Below, one piece after another: positions 27,805 through 36,408 of a stretch of 64,000 nt of DNA (position 1 is its first letter; each line of letters begins with the position of its first letter). The notes beneath the pieces were generated by a model. It ran no database searches and had not been told where the DNA came from. It saw only the letters and a list, made by a program, of their open reading frames with translations. The stretch covers positions 1 through 64,000 of the forward strand of contig DASZZM010000026.1 in assembly GCA_035544895.1 (NCBI GenBank), given 5' to 3'. This DNA is from JASLEW01 sp035544895. GTDB taxonomy: Bacteria > Acidobacteriota > Thermoanaerobaculia > Multivoradales > UBA5704. The position numbers and the translations under genes were made by a program.

Positions 27805-28351
27805 TTTCAGTCCTCCGATCAGAAACGGACTACCCTATGTGCGCGCCCGAGCCCCCTTTCGCCCCTCGCAGCCGCTCGAGCGCGGGAAATCCGCAGTATT
27901 CCTTTCCTAGTCCTGGTGCGCGCGCTTCTCTGCACCTTGTGCTGGTGCAGGGCGCATGCCACCATTTCATCGCGCACCCTGGCAGGGCGCATCTTCCGTG
28001 GCGTCTCGCTAGCGCAGCCCGCCCCGGGCCGTAGAGCGCGGCGCGCCCTGAAATCGCCCGCCGATGGCGAAGAACGGCTTGCACTTCTCGGTGCAGATCC
28101 TGCGTAGCCCTCCCGCACGACCGCCGGCGCGAGCTCGTCGTCGGCGGCGGCACTGTCCACCAGCGAAAGCCGCGCCAACGCGGCCTTTGGCTTGGTCCAA
28201 TCCATCGTGGGCTAGCCTGGCTAGCCTTTGCCTGGCCTGAGTTTCTCATGAGAAAGGCAAGCTGAAACGGAACGGCGCGGAGCGGGCATCCGGGAGATAA
28301 TGGCATCTCCGGCGCGACCCGCGCGACGGCGGATGAGAGGAGGGTCGGTCG
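27805..28351. other. Long intergenic region with a repeat
   Basis: 547 bp between divergent genes. It holds copy B of the two-block repeat (27944-28105). No frame in either direction looks coding; the longer ones are Arg/Ala-rich shadows. The promoter of the aldo/keto reductase should lie near the right end. Confidence 0.5.
27944..28105 (+). repeat. Two-block intergenic repeat, copy B
   Basis: Block 1 (27944-27961) is identical to 2883-2900 over 18 bp; block 2 (28078-28105) matches 2950-2977 with three mismatches in 28 bp. The first block is partly echoed again at 27981 (GGCAGGGCGCAT). Same strand and order as copy A, but a longer spacer. Confidence 0.7.
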
Positions 28352-29350
28352 ATGGACTACCGGAGCTTTGGCAAGACGGGCCTCAAGGTGTCGCCGCTCT
28401 GTCTCGGGACGATGATGTTCGGCAGCTGGGGCAACCCGGATCACGGCGACTGCATCCGCATCATCCACCGCGCCCTCGACGCCGGGATCAACTTCGTCGA
28501 CACGGCCAACGGCTACTCGGAAGGCGAGTCCGAGATCATCGTCGGCAAGGCGCTCGCCGGGAAGCGCCACCAGGTGGTGCTCGCCACCAAGGTCTTCGCG
28601 CCGGTCGGGCCCGGCCCCAACGAGCGCGGCCTGTCGCGCAAGGCCATCCAGGAGCAGGTCGAAAACAGCCTCCGCCGTCTCGGCACCGAGGTGATCGATC
28701 TCTACCAGATCCATCGCCCCGACCCCACGACCCCGCTGGAGGAGACCCTGTCGACCCTCAACGACTTGGTGCGGCAGGGCAAGGTGCGCTACCTCGGCTG
28801 CTCGACCAGTCACACCGCCGGCTCAGGCCCCTGGGACCAGCGCTTCTACGCCTGGGAGATCGTCGAAGCGCTGTGGATCTCCGAGCGCAACGGCTGGGAG
28901 CGCTTCGTCGCCTTGCAGCCGCCCTACAGCATCCTGCGGCGGACGATGGAGGCCGAGCACTTCCCGATGACCCGCCGCTTCGGCATCGGCAACCTGGTGT
29001 GGAGTCCGCTCGAGGGCGGTTGGCTGGCCGGCAAGTACCGGCGCGAGACCGGCAATCCCCGGGACACGCAACGGGCCAAGCAGTGGATCGGCGACCTGGG
29101 CAACCCCAAATTCGAGCGCCGCCTCGACGTCGTCGAGCAACTCCTGCCCCTGGCCCGGGCCAGGGGGGTGCCCCTCTCCCAATTCGCCACCGCCTGGGTG
29201 CTGCGCAACCCGGACGTGCATACGGCCATCATCGGCCCGCGCACCATGGAGCAGCTCGAAGACAGCCTGGGCGCCGCCGATCTGCACGTCTCCGACGAAG
29301 ACGCCGCGCGCATCGACGAGCTCGTGCCCCCGGGCACCTCGGCCTTGTGA
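28352..29350 (+). CDS. Aldo/keto reductase
   Basis: A 332-residue enzyme of the aldo/keto reductase superfamily (TIM barrel, NADPH). The catalytic tetrad is visible: Asp and Tyr in FVDTANGYSEGE, Lys in VLATKVF and His in LYQIHRPD. The start (MDYRSFGKTGLKVSPLCLGTM) is typical of the YajO/YghZ-like subgroup, as is the cofactor loop near the C-terminus (AIIGPRTMEQLEDSL). It reduces aldehydes or ketones; the substrate is unknown. GAGGAGGG precedes the ATG. The gene is convergent with the broken ADOP gene that follows at once. Confidence 0.93.
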   Translation: MDYRSFGKTGLKVSPLCLGTMMFGSWGNPDHGDCIRIIHRALDAGINFVDTANGYSEGESEIIVGKALAGKRHQVVLATKVFAPVGPGPNERGLSRKAIQEQVENSLRRLGTEVIDLYQIHRPDPTTPLEETLSTLNDLVRQGKVRYLGCSTSHTAGSGPWDQRFYAWEIVEALWISERNGWERFVALQPPYSILRRTMEAEHFPMTRRFGIGNLVWSPLEGGWLAGKYRRETGNPRDTQRAKQWIGDLGNPKFERRLDVVEQLLPLARARGVPLSQFATAWVLRNPDVHTAIIGPRTMEQLEDSLGAADLHVSDEDAARIDELVPPGTSAL

Positions 29351-29359
29351 GCCGAGCCT

Positions 29360-29906
29360 CTATTCCTGCCGGAGGGCGCGCACCGGGTCGATGTGCAGGG
29401 CCCGGCGGGCCGGGGGCAGGGCGGCGCCGAGTCCGATCAGCACCATGGTGAGGGCGGTCGCCGGCAGGACGAACGGATCGCGCAGCGAGGCCAGGTAGAC
29501 GACGCTCGCCAGCACGCGGCAGCGGCCTCAGCAAGAGCGCGTTGATCACGCTGAAGACGGTGGTGTTGACGCCGATGCCCAGGGCCAGCGAGAGCAGCGC
29601 CACCGCGGTGAAGACCGGGCTGTGGCGCAGGATGCGGGCGGCGTAGCGCAGATCCTGCCGCAGCTCGTCCGGCCAGCGCAGGCCGTGCGCCCCGCGGCAC
29701 TGCTCCTTGTACGCCTCCCGCGCCCCGAGCTCGACGCGCGCCTGGCGCTCGGCGGCCTCCGGCGGCAGCCCCCTGCGCACGAGGTCGGCGGCGCGGTGCT
29801 CGACGTGCGAGCGCAGCTCCGCTTCGAGCTCGCGCTCCCATCGTCCGCGGTGACGCAGCGCCTGCCAGCTGTTGCGGATGCGGGCGAAGATTGCGGGGCG
29901 GGACAC
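29360..29906 (-). pseudogene. ADOP-type ABC permease with large internal deletion
   Basis: The first 134 codons from GTG 29906 encode the N-terminal ADOP domain (ELEAELRSHVEHRAADLVRRG, then DELRQDLRYAARILRHSPVFTA and the first helix up to INALLLRPLPR). The sequence then jumps, in another frame, to the last 51 codons of the same kind of protein (RVLASVVYLASLRDPFVLP to IDPVRALRQE, stop at 29360-29362). About 1.9 kb of a usual 800-residue ADOP gene is missing, with a frameshift at the join. It follows the PadR gene with a one-base gap, the usual PadR-ADOP order. It cannot make a working permease. Confidence 0.88.
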
Positions 29907-29907
29907 C

Positions 29908-30252
29908 TCAGCCGACTTCCCCGGCGCGGGCCGCGAGCGCCGCCGACATCGCGGCCACCAGCCTCTGCCAACCCGCGGTCTCTTCGGCGAGGCGCCTGCG
30001 GCCGGCCGCGGTCAGCCGGTAGTACTTGGCGCGGCGGTTGTTCTCCGAGGTGCCCCACTCCGCCTCCAGCAACCCCTGGTGTTCGAGGCGATAGAGCGCG
30101 GGATAGAGCGCCCCCTGCTCGATCTGGAAGCGGTTGCCGGAGATCTGCTCGATGCGCAGCAGCACGCCGTAGCCGTGCTGCGGCCCCAGGGAGAGAGCCT
30201 TGAGGATCAGCAGGTCGAGGGTCCCAGGAAGGAGATCTGCCGCGCGGCTCAT
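29908..30252 (-). CDS. PadR-family transcriptional regulator
   Basis: A 114-residue winged-helix regulator. The PadR core is clear: GTLDLLILKALSLGPQHGYG, then QGALYPALYRLEHQGLLEAEW and NRRAKYYRLTAAGRRRL, followed by a short dimerisation helix. In Acidobacteria such genes commonly precede ADOP permeases and control them; here the target ADOP gene is deleted, leaving an orphan regulator. GAGGAGAATGC precedes the ATG. A perfect 12-bp inverted repeat at 30269-30299, just upstream, is its likely operator. Confidence 0.93.
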   Translation of the reverse strand: MSRAADLLPGTLDLLILKALSLGPQHGYGVLLRIEQISGNRFQIEQGALYPALYRLEHQGLLEAEWGTSENNRRAKYYRLTAAGRRRLAEETAGWQRLVAAMSAALAARAGEVG

Positions 30253-30268
30253 GCATTCTCCTCGCAGT

Positions 30269-30299
30269 CTTAGGAGAAGCCTAGGTTGCTTCTCCTAAG
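30269..30299. promoter_or_regulatory. Perfect 12-bp inverted repeat, likely PadR operator
   Basis: CTTAGGAGAAGC (30269-30280) and GCTTCTCCTAAG (30288-30299), spaced by 7 nt, lie 17-47 bp upstream of the padR start. The dyad size and position suit a dimeric winged-helix repressor acting on its own promoter. Assignment to PadR is inference from position. Confidence 0.65.
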
Positions 30300-30345
30300 C
30301 TGTCAAGGGGAGTCAAGGCCCAGCCTCCAAAGCCACGGCAATTCG

Positions 30346-30567
30346 CTAGTACGCCGTGGCGAGGCGGCAGTACCCAACCGTCATCTCGCGATGAAGCAGC
30401 AGCAGACCTTCGAGCTGCCGGCGGTCTTTCGGGCAGAAGCTGCCGCGGCTCAGCATCACGACCATCGGATCGGTCCCCTGGAGCTCCGAGAGCTTGCGGC
30501 GCTTGCCCGTGTGATCCGGCAGCTCGTAATCGGGAAAAATGCTTCCCGGGATGATGTCGGCTCGCAT
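30346..30567 (-). pseudogene. Truncated AhpC/TSA (redoxin) family gene
   Basis: A 73-residue remnant. It begins like a thioredoxin-fold peroxiredoxin-type protein (MRADIIPGSIFPDYELPDHT, KLSELQG, VVMLSRGSFCPKDRRQLEGL) and breaks off after one third of the domain at VGYCRLATAY. No continuation is seen in any frame before the PadR operator. The redox Cys of the first motif (SFCPKD) is present, but the rest of the fold is missing, so it is unlikely to work. Confidence 0.65.
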
Positions 30568-30672
30568 GACTGGCACCTCGCTTTCGTCGCCTTGAGCTAA
30601 TATAACGCTCCTTGGATGTGACACCCAGGTCGGAGAATCGCCTCCGATCGTTGCACGAAAGGAGCGCCCACC

Positions 30673-30996
30673 ATGCGCAAGCCCCTACTCCTCAGCCTGG
30701 TTCTCCTCCTTGCGCTGGCGGCCATCGCCGCCGCCGCCGCCGGCGGAGCCCAAGCTGGCACCGTCACCAAGATCGACGACGCCGCCAAGACTTTTACCCT
30801 TCATGGACATCACAAGGACTGGACCTTCAAGGCCAACGACAAGACCACTTACTGGCTGGGCGCGAAGACCCAGGGGTCCTGGTCCGACCTGAGAGTCGGC
30901 ACTAATCTCAGGGTCGTCTCCCACGAGGAGGGTGGCGAGATCGTCGCCGACAAAGTTCACGTCCTTGCCGATCACCCTGGCGAGAACCATCCCTAG
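30673..30996 (+). CDS. Small exported protein
   Basis: A 107-residue protein: signal peptide 1-28, then a single small domain with beta strands (AGTVTKIDDAAKTFTLHG, WTFKANDKTTYW, LRVGTNLRVVSHEEGGEIVADKVHV). This strand pattern resembles DUF5666-like or OB-fold-like domains, which are often found in exported proteins of unknown role. AAAGGAG precedes the ATG. A single gene, divergent from the redoxin remnant. Confidence 0.8.
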   Translation: MRKPLLLSLVLLLALAAIAAAAAGGAQAGTVTKIDDAAKTFTLHGHHKDWTFKANDKTTYWLGAKTQGSWSDLRVGTNLRVVSHEEGGEIVADKVHVLADHPGENHP

Positions 30997-31078
30997 CGCC
31001 CTGACCTCGATCCTGGAGCACCGTCCGGCGGGCAAGCGCAAGCACCCGCCGGACCTGACCGGTTCACCGCCTCAGAAT

Positions 31079-31738
31079 TCAGAGCTTCCTGCCGGGCGGT
31101 TTGTAGAGGCCGGCTTCGACGGCGCCGAGCATGCCCGCCGCGAACGACCTCTCGTCCAACAGGGAGAGGCCGGCGACGCGACCTGGCGCGATCACGGGAT
31201 AGTGGCGGATCAGGTCCAGTCGCCGTGCGATGACGTCGAGACCCTCGTCGCTCGCGATCCAGTCCAGCCGGTCGAAAGCCGCGAGGTCGAGCGGGACGCT
31301 GTAGGCGCGCAGAGTTTTTTCTCGGTCCACGTTGTAGAACTGCTCGAAGTACGACATGACCAGCTCGCGCAAGCCGCGGTAGATCGGCTCGCGAAAACGC
31401 AAGCCGACGAAGTTCGACTTGGCGACCGCACCCCACAGGCCGCCCTGCTTGAAGACCGCCAGGATGTGGTCGTCGTCGCGCTCGGCACGCATGTCGAGGA
31501 GCAACGGGGGATGGCCGAGCAGGCGCAGGGCCGCGGCCGCGAACAGGGCGCCGTCGAAACAGTGTGCCTTGCGGTCACGCAGAACGCTGCGCGGCGAGCG
31601 GTAGATGGGATCGGCGCTGTAGGGGATGGAGTCCAGGAACTCCTGGATGAGAGCCGGCGTGCTCAGGGAGCGGAAGATCTCGCGCTCGTCGCCGGTCAGG
31701 CGGCCCAAGGCTTGGGCAGAGTCCTCGGAACTCGCCAT
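31079..31738 (-). CDS. Transglutaminase-like uncharacterised protein
   Basis: A 219-residue cytoplasmic protein. The segment KAHCFDGALFAAAALRLLGH, followed about 20 residues later by ERDDDHILAVF, resembles the Cys and His motifs of transglutaminase-like cysteine enzymes. The C-terminal half (FVGLRFREPIYRGLRELVMSYFEQFYN) is conserved-looking but unassigned. The ATG at 31738 (MASSEDS) is chosen; the frame upstream is Arg/Pro-rich and not coding. Function unknown; the enzymatic reading is an inference from the Cys-His pattern. Confidence 0.65.
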   Translation of the reverse strand: MASSEDSAQALGRLTGDEREIFRSLSTPALIQEFLDSIPYSADPIYRSPRSVLRDRKAHCFDGALFAAAALRLLGHPPLLLDMRAERDDDHILAVFKQGGLWGAVAKSNFVGLRFREPIYRGLRELVMSYFEQFYNVDREKTLRAYSVPLDLAAFDRLDWIASDEGLDVIARRLDLIRHYPVIAPGRVAGLSLLDERSFAAGMLGAVEAGLYKPPGRKL

Positions 31739-31879
31739 AGGCGCCGAGTCTATGCCAGCGCCGTGCGAGCCATCTCCCGGCCGGTTCCTGGGCGAGCCGG
31801 GCGGCGGGCGGGCGGCGCCCCTGCGCAACCAGGAACCAGGCCTCGCGCATACAAGCATTGAGCACTGGAGCTCCGGCCT

Positions 31880-33466
31880 ATGCGTTCATCTTCCGACATC
31901 GCCTCCGCCCCCTGCACTGACGCTGCCGGGCTGGCGGGCGGCAGGCTGCGCGCCGCCCTCGCGGCGGCCTGCGCGCTGCTCGGACTCCTCGCGCTCGGGG
32001 ACAAGCCGCTCGATGTCTTGGCGCTCGCGGACAAGCCGCTCGCTTGGGCGGTCGGGCCGGCGGCGACGGGGGCTACGGGAGCCAGGAAGGCGGAGCGGCT
32101 CGAGCCTTGCCACGTGGAGGGCGCCGGCGAAGAGCTGCGCTGCGCGACCTACCCGGTGTGGGAGGACCGGGCGGCGCGGCGCGGCCGCAAGATCGGTCTC
32201 AGGGTCGTCGTGCTGCCGGCGCTCGGGCCCGATCCGGCGCCCGATCCGATCCTCTTCTTCGCCGGCGGCCCCGGCGAGAGCGCGGTCTCGGCGGGGCTCG
32301 ACCTGATCGACGACAAGGAGCTGCGCTCTCGGCGCGCCATCGTGCTCGTGGACCAGCGAGGCACCGGGCGCTCGAACCCGCTCGACTGCGACCTCTACGG
32401 CCCGGGCTCCCATCTCAAAGGCGGCGACAGAAAGCTCCTCGCCGGCCCCGTCTTCCCGCCCGAGGCCGTCCACCGCTGCCGCCAGCAGCTCGAGAAGGTC
32501 GCCGACCTCAGGCTCTACACGACGGCGATCGGCATGGACGACATCGACGAAGTGCGGGCCTGGCTCGGCTACGACAAGGTCAACCTCGTCGGCGGCTCCT
32601 ACGGAACGCGGGCCGCCCAGGTTTACCTGCGGCGGCACCCGCGGGCGGTGCGCAGCGTCGTGCTCAACGCCGTTGCGCCGGTCGACGAGCCGCTGCCGCT
32701 GCACCACGCCTACGCCGGCAAGCGCGCGGTCGACCTGCTGTTCGCCGAATGCGCCGCCGACCCGGCCTGCCACGCCGCCTTCCCGCGCCTCGCCGACGAG
32801 CTGCGGGCCGTGCTCGAGCGCGTGGACCGCGGCATCAAGGTGTCGATCGCCGATCCGCGGACCGGCCGCGCCGTCGAGGTGACCCCGGACCGCGGCCTGG
32901 TCGCGGAAGGAATCCGCTTCATGATGTACGGCAACGGCGCCCGCCAGGTGCCGCTCGCCATCCACCAGGCCTACGGCGGCGACCTCGCCCAGCTCGTCAA
33001 CCTCTCCATCGACCAGCGCTCCAGGCTCTCCAGCGCCTTGAGCGAGGGCCTTTTCTTCTCGATCACCTGCGCCGAGGACATCCCCTTCATCGACGACGCG
33101 GCCGCGGCGCGCGAGACCGCCGGCACGCTGCTCGGCGACTACCGCATCCGCCAGCAGAAGCGGGCCTGCGCCGACTGGCCGCGCGGCAGCGTCCCCTCCG
33201 ACGTCCACGAGCTCGTGCGCTCCGACGTGCCGGTCCTGCTGTTCTCGGGCGAGCGCGATCCGGTGACCCCGCCCGAGTTCGGCGCCCGCGTCGCCAGCCG
33301 CCTGCCCAACAGCTTGCACCTGGTCATGCCGCACGGCGCCCATGGCGCCGACGGCCCCTGCGCCGACCGCATCGTCCGCGATTTCCTCGACCGCGCCTCG
33401 GTCAAGGGCCTCGACACCTCCTGCCTGACCACTCCCCCGCCCACCCGGTTCGTGCTCGCGCCGTGA
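31880..33466 (+). CDS. Exported alpha/beta hydrolase (proline iminopeptidase / TAP-like)
   Basis: A 528-residue serine hydrolase. After an N-terminal hydrophobic region with a repeated (L/A)(G/A)DKPL segment, the hydrolase domain begins at about residue 85. Features: oxyanion loop FFAGGPGESA, VLVDQRGTGRS, nucleophile elbow GGSYGTR (Ser near residue 240), catalytic Asp in FSGERDPVTPP (about 460) and His in MPHGAHG (about 486-489). The layout is that of tripeptidyl or prolyl aminopeptidases, probably acting on peptides in the periplasm. The start is uncertain because no strong ribosome site is seen. Confidence 0.88.
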   Translation: MRSSSDIASAPCTDAAGLAGGRLRAALAAACALLGLLALGDKPLDVLALADKPLAWAVGPAATGATGARKAERLEPCHVEGAGEELRCATYPVWEDRAARRGRKIGLRVVVLPALGPDPAPDPILFFAGGPGESAVSAGLDLIDDKELRSRRAIVLVDQRGTGRSNPLDCDLYGPGSHLKGGDRKLLAGPVFPPEAVHRCRQQLEKVADLRLYTTAIGMDDIDEVRAWLGYDKVNLVGGSYGTRAAQVYLRRHPRAVRSVVLNAVAPVDEPLPLHHAYAGKRAVDLLFAECAADPACHAAFPRLADELRAVLERVDRGIKVSIADPRTGRAVEVTPDRGLVAEGIRFMMYGNGARQVPLAIHQAYGGDLAQLVNLSIDQRSRLSSALSEGLFFSITCAEDIPFIDDAAAARETAGTLLGDYRIRQQKRACADWPRGSVPSDVHELVRSDVPVLLFSGERDPVTPPEFGARVASRLPNSLHLVMPHGAHGADGPCADRIVRDFLDRASVKGLDTSCLTTPPPTRFVLAP

Positions 33467-33517
33467 GCCCGAGTCAGCCGCGGCGCACCTCGAGGACGAG
33501 GAAACCCGGAGAATCCG

Positions 33518-34060
33518 ATGGGTGAAGAAAGAGAGCGGGCTCTGAGCGTGGACTCTGATAGCAGTTTGGAGTTGGAGTTTCACCGTTCCCGAGTTACCTC
33601 TGATGCGGGTTTGGCGAGTCCATACTGGAATTGTCGCCTCAGGAAGATCGTCAGCTCCATCGTCAGTGTGGCTGTCGCGATCGCCACCACCTGCTATTCC
33701 GGCTGCGCGGACCCGGTGTCGCAGTTGACGACGAAGCCTGCATCGTGGGCATACGTCGAGGACGCCTGGGGCGGAATGGCCCTTGGAAAGGTGATCACCT
33801 CGGACAGTCACATCGCCTTGGCACTGACCCTCGGCGTGCACGACGTCAAGCGCGTCGACTCGGGAATCTGCGTGCAGGGAGCGGCAGGTACGGTCCGGAG
33901 TTCTCGCCTTCTTGTGCGACTCAATCGCTCAGTGTGCGGTTCTGGATCGATGGTGAATATTATCGTTCGCGTAGCCAAGCCGCGCCCGGGAATCTATGCT
34001 GTAGTCTACGATGACGAGGTGGCCAGGTATCCGCGTCTCGGTGAAGTGCGAGTGGAATGA
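33518..34060 (+). CDS. Hypothetical membrane-linked protein
   Basis: A 180-residue protein I do not recognise. Residues 1-42 are polar, followed by a hydrophobic stretch (IVSSIVSVAVAIATTCYSGC, about 44-63) ending in a Cys that could be a lipobox or part of a disulfide. The rest is a small, mostly beta domain (GMALGKVITSDSHIALALTL, MVNIIVRVAKPRPGIYAVVY). GGAG lies six bases before the ATG. Base composition is less GC-rich than the neighbours, as for the next gene, hinting at a transferred pair. Confidence 0.5.
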   Translation: MGEERERALSVDSDSSLELEFHRSRVTSDAGLASPYWNCRLRKIVSSIVSVAVAIATTCYSGCADPVSQLTTKPASWAYVEDAWGGMALGKVITSDSHIALALTLGVHDVKRVDSGICVQGAAGTVRSSRLLVRLNRSVCGSGSMVNIIVRVAKPRPGIYAVVYDDEVARYPRLGEVRVE

Positions 34061-34111
34061 TGTCTGTCGCCGACGACGTGACAGGGGCGCCTCCAGAATA
34101 GGAGGCCGACG

Positions 34112-34633
34112 ATGCGCTGGTTCTGCATGGGCCTTTTGATTTCGCTGGCGAGTTGCTCCACGAGCTCCAAAGGCTTACCGGCCGCCGGTGCGACCGGAGT
34201 GCCAGCCGAGCCGCTGCTCACGTACTGTGATCTCGTCAGCGCGCCCGAGAAGTATTACGGCCGGGAAGTGCGCGTGGTGGGCGTCTACAGGTTCGGCTTC
34301 GAAGTGGAAGAGCTCTACTCGACCCGATGCCCGGATGCCGGCAACACCTGGGTGGAGGAGTGGTCTGGCTACTGGTGCTTCGATCGCCCCGGGCAGAAGG
34401 ACCTGACTTTGCCCTGGGAGGGCACCTTTGGATTGATCGCACGGGGCACGCTCACCGGTGGTGGCAAAGGGTACGGTCACCTGAATGGCTATACCTTCCA
34501 GTTCGACGTTTCCTGTATCGAGCACATCGAGCTGCTCGATCACATCTTCTACCATCAGCGCGCGCTCACACCCGACGTGCACCGCAAGGTCGAGAGGTTC
34601 GAAGCGCGACGAGCACCAGGGAACGGGACGTAG
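34112..34633 (+). CDS. Hypothetical lipoprotein
   Basis: A 173-residue protein with a short signal peptide ending in a lipobox (ISLASC, Cys at residue 15), so it should be lipid-anchored. The mature part (TYCDLVSAPEKYYGREVRVVGVYRFG, FGLIARGTLTGGGKGYGHLNGYTFQFDVSCIE) looks like an OB-fold-type beta barrel with several Cys. AGGAGG precedes the ATG. It stands 51 bp after the previous hypothetical gene and shares its lower GC content. Function unknown. Confidence 0.75.
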   Translation: MRWFCMGLLISLASCSTSSKGLPAAGATGVPAEPLLTYCDLVSAPEKYYGREVRVVGVYRFGFEVEELYSTRCPDAGNTWVEEWSGYWCFDRPGQKDLTLPWEGTFGLIARGTLTGGGKGYGHLNGYTFQFDVSCIEHIELLDHIFYHQRALTPDVHRKVERFEARRAPGNGT

Positions 34634-34778
34634 ATCGTAGCTCCGCGTCATCGGTGCTCTGCCGATCACGTGGGGCGGCGGCGCGCAAGTCCGACTTTCC
34701 GAAGTTAGTACTGACCACTGGAATCAGGGTAGCAGACAGCCGCCCTCGATACGTCACCGTATTCCCGGTGGGGAGCGC

Positions 34779-36371
34779 TCAGTCGCCGCCGTAGGCCAGC
34801 GGCAGGGTATAGGAAGCCCCCGCCGCGACCACCTCGGGCAGAGATTCCACCCGCCGCACGACGTCCAAGAGCCGCCGCAGCTTGGCTCCATCGTCGTTGT
34901 AGCGGGGGCCCGGCAGATAGAAGCGCAGGCCGAGCACATGCGCGGCGTCGAACCCGCCGCTGGTTGCATGGATGGCCAGGAAGCTGCGGGCGAACAACGC
35001 CGCGGCCACCAGCAGGACCAGCGACAGCGCGATCTCCACCACCACCAGAACGCTGCGCAGCCGCACGCCGCGCCGGCCGCCGGCACCGCCGCTGCCCGAC
35101 CCATCGGCGGCGCGGCCGCCCTCGCGCAACACGTCCCAGAGCCGGCCGCCCGCGGTCCCAGACAGCGCCGGAGCCAGCCCGAAGAGCAGGCCGGTTCCCA
35201 GCGAGACCACCAGCGTGAACAGCAGCACCTTGCCGTCCAGGCTCAGCTCGACGAAGTAGGGCGTCAGACGCTACGGCGGAATTGCCACCGTGCAGAGGCG
35301 GATGCCGGCCAGAGCCAGCGCGATGCCCAGAGCGCCGCCAGCCAGAGCGATCAACAGGCTTTCGGTCAGGAGCTGGCGCACGATGCGCCGGCGAGGCGCG
35401 CCGAAGGCGGCGCGCACCGCGATCTCCCGTTGCCTGCCGGTGGCCCGCGCCAGCAGCAGGTTGGCGACGTTGGCGCAGGCGATCAGCAGCAGGAAGAAGA
35501 CCGCTCCCATGAGAGTGAGCACGACCTGCCGGGACTGTACGCCGATCATCTCGTCGCGCAGGGACCAGATGACCGCTCCCCAGCCCGCGTTGCTGTCGGG
35601 ATAGAGCGCCGCCAGCCGCTCGGCGACGGCCGACACATCGGCCCGGGCGCGGACGAGGCCGATTCCAGGCTTGAGCCGCGCCAGGACGGCGAGGCGGCGG
35701 TCGGTCCGCAGGTCATCGTGCTCGATCGGCGCCAGCGGTATCCAGGCGACCTGCGCCCAGGGAAAAAGGAAGCCCTTGGGCATCACGCCGATGACGGTGT
35801 AGGCGTCGTCGTTGATCAGCAGCGGGCGGCCAATCGCCGCCGGGTCGCCGTGGAACCGGCGCCGCCAGAGGTCGTAGCTGAGCACCACCACGTGCGGCGC
35901 GCCTGGACGGTCCTCGTCGGCACGGAAGACCCGCCCGAGCAGCGGCCTGACTCCGAGCAGCGGCAAGAGCTCGGACGACACCGCCTCGCCGACCACCCGC
36001 TCCGGCTCCTCGCCGCCGGACGACAGCGTGAGGCTGCGGGGGACGTGCGCGGCAAGCCGGGAGAAGGCGACGTTCTGCTCGCGCAGATCGCGGACGTCGA
36101 GATACGAGAGCCCTCCCGAGTCGACGTGCTGCCTGAGCTGCACCAGGTGGACGGCAACGAGGCTCTCCGGGTGGGCGAAGGGGTAAGGCCGCAGAAGGAC
36201 CGCTTCCACGATGCTGAAAACGCACGCGTTGATGCCGATGCCCAGCCCGATGCAGAGCACCGCGGCCACGGTGACACCCTTGCTGCGGCCCAGCACGCGG
36301 GCAGCGAAGCGCAGGTCCTGCAGCAGGACCTCCATATCCCCGACATACGCGGTCAAGCCCGAAAGGTTCAT
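34779..36371 (-). pseudogene. ADOP/MacB-type permease broken by a stop and truncated
   Basis: From ATG 36371 (or 36335) the frame encodes the first permease half: QDLRFAARVLGRSKGVTVAA, the MacB periplasmic-core domain, then three helices (LMGAVFFLLLIACANVANLLLARA and more). An in-frame TAG at 35271-35273 interrupts it; the same frame goes on with family sequence (VLLFTLVVSLGTGLLFGLAPAL, SVLVVVEIALSLVLLVAAALFARSF) and ends early at LPLAYGGD. The second periplasmic domain's C-terminal part and the last three helices are missing. So there are two lesions, a nonsense codon and a 3' loss of about 250 codons. Confidence 0.85.
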
Positions 36372-36408
36372 GGCCGCGCTTGGCCTCTGGCGCGGCCCCC
36401 TGGCGGGT

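Noticed and set aside
31886..33841. 651-codon open frame antisense to the alpha/beta hydrolase
   Set aside because: No recognisable motif and full overlap with an intact catalytic gene.
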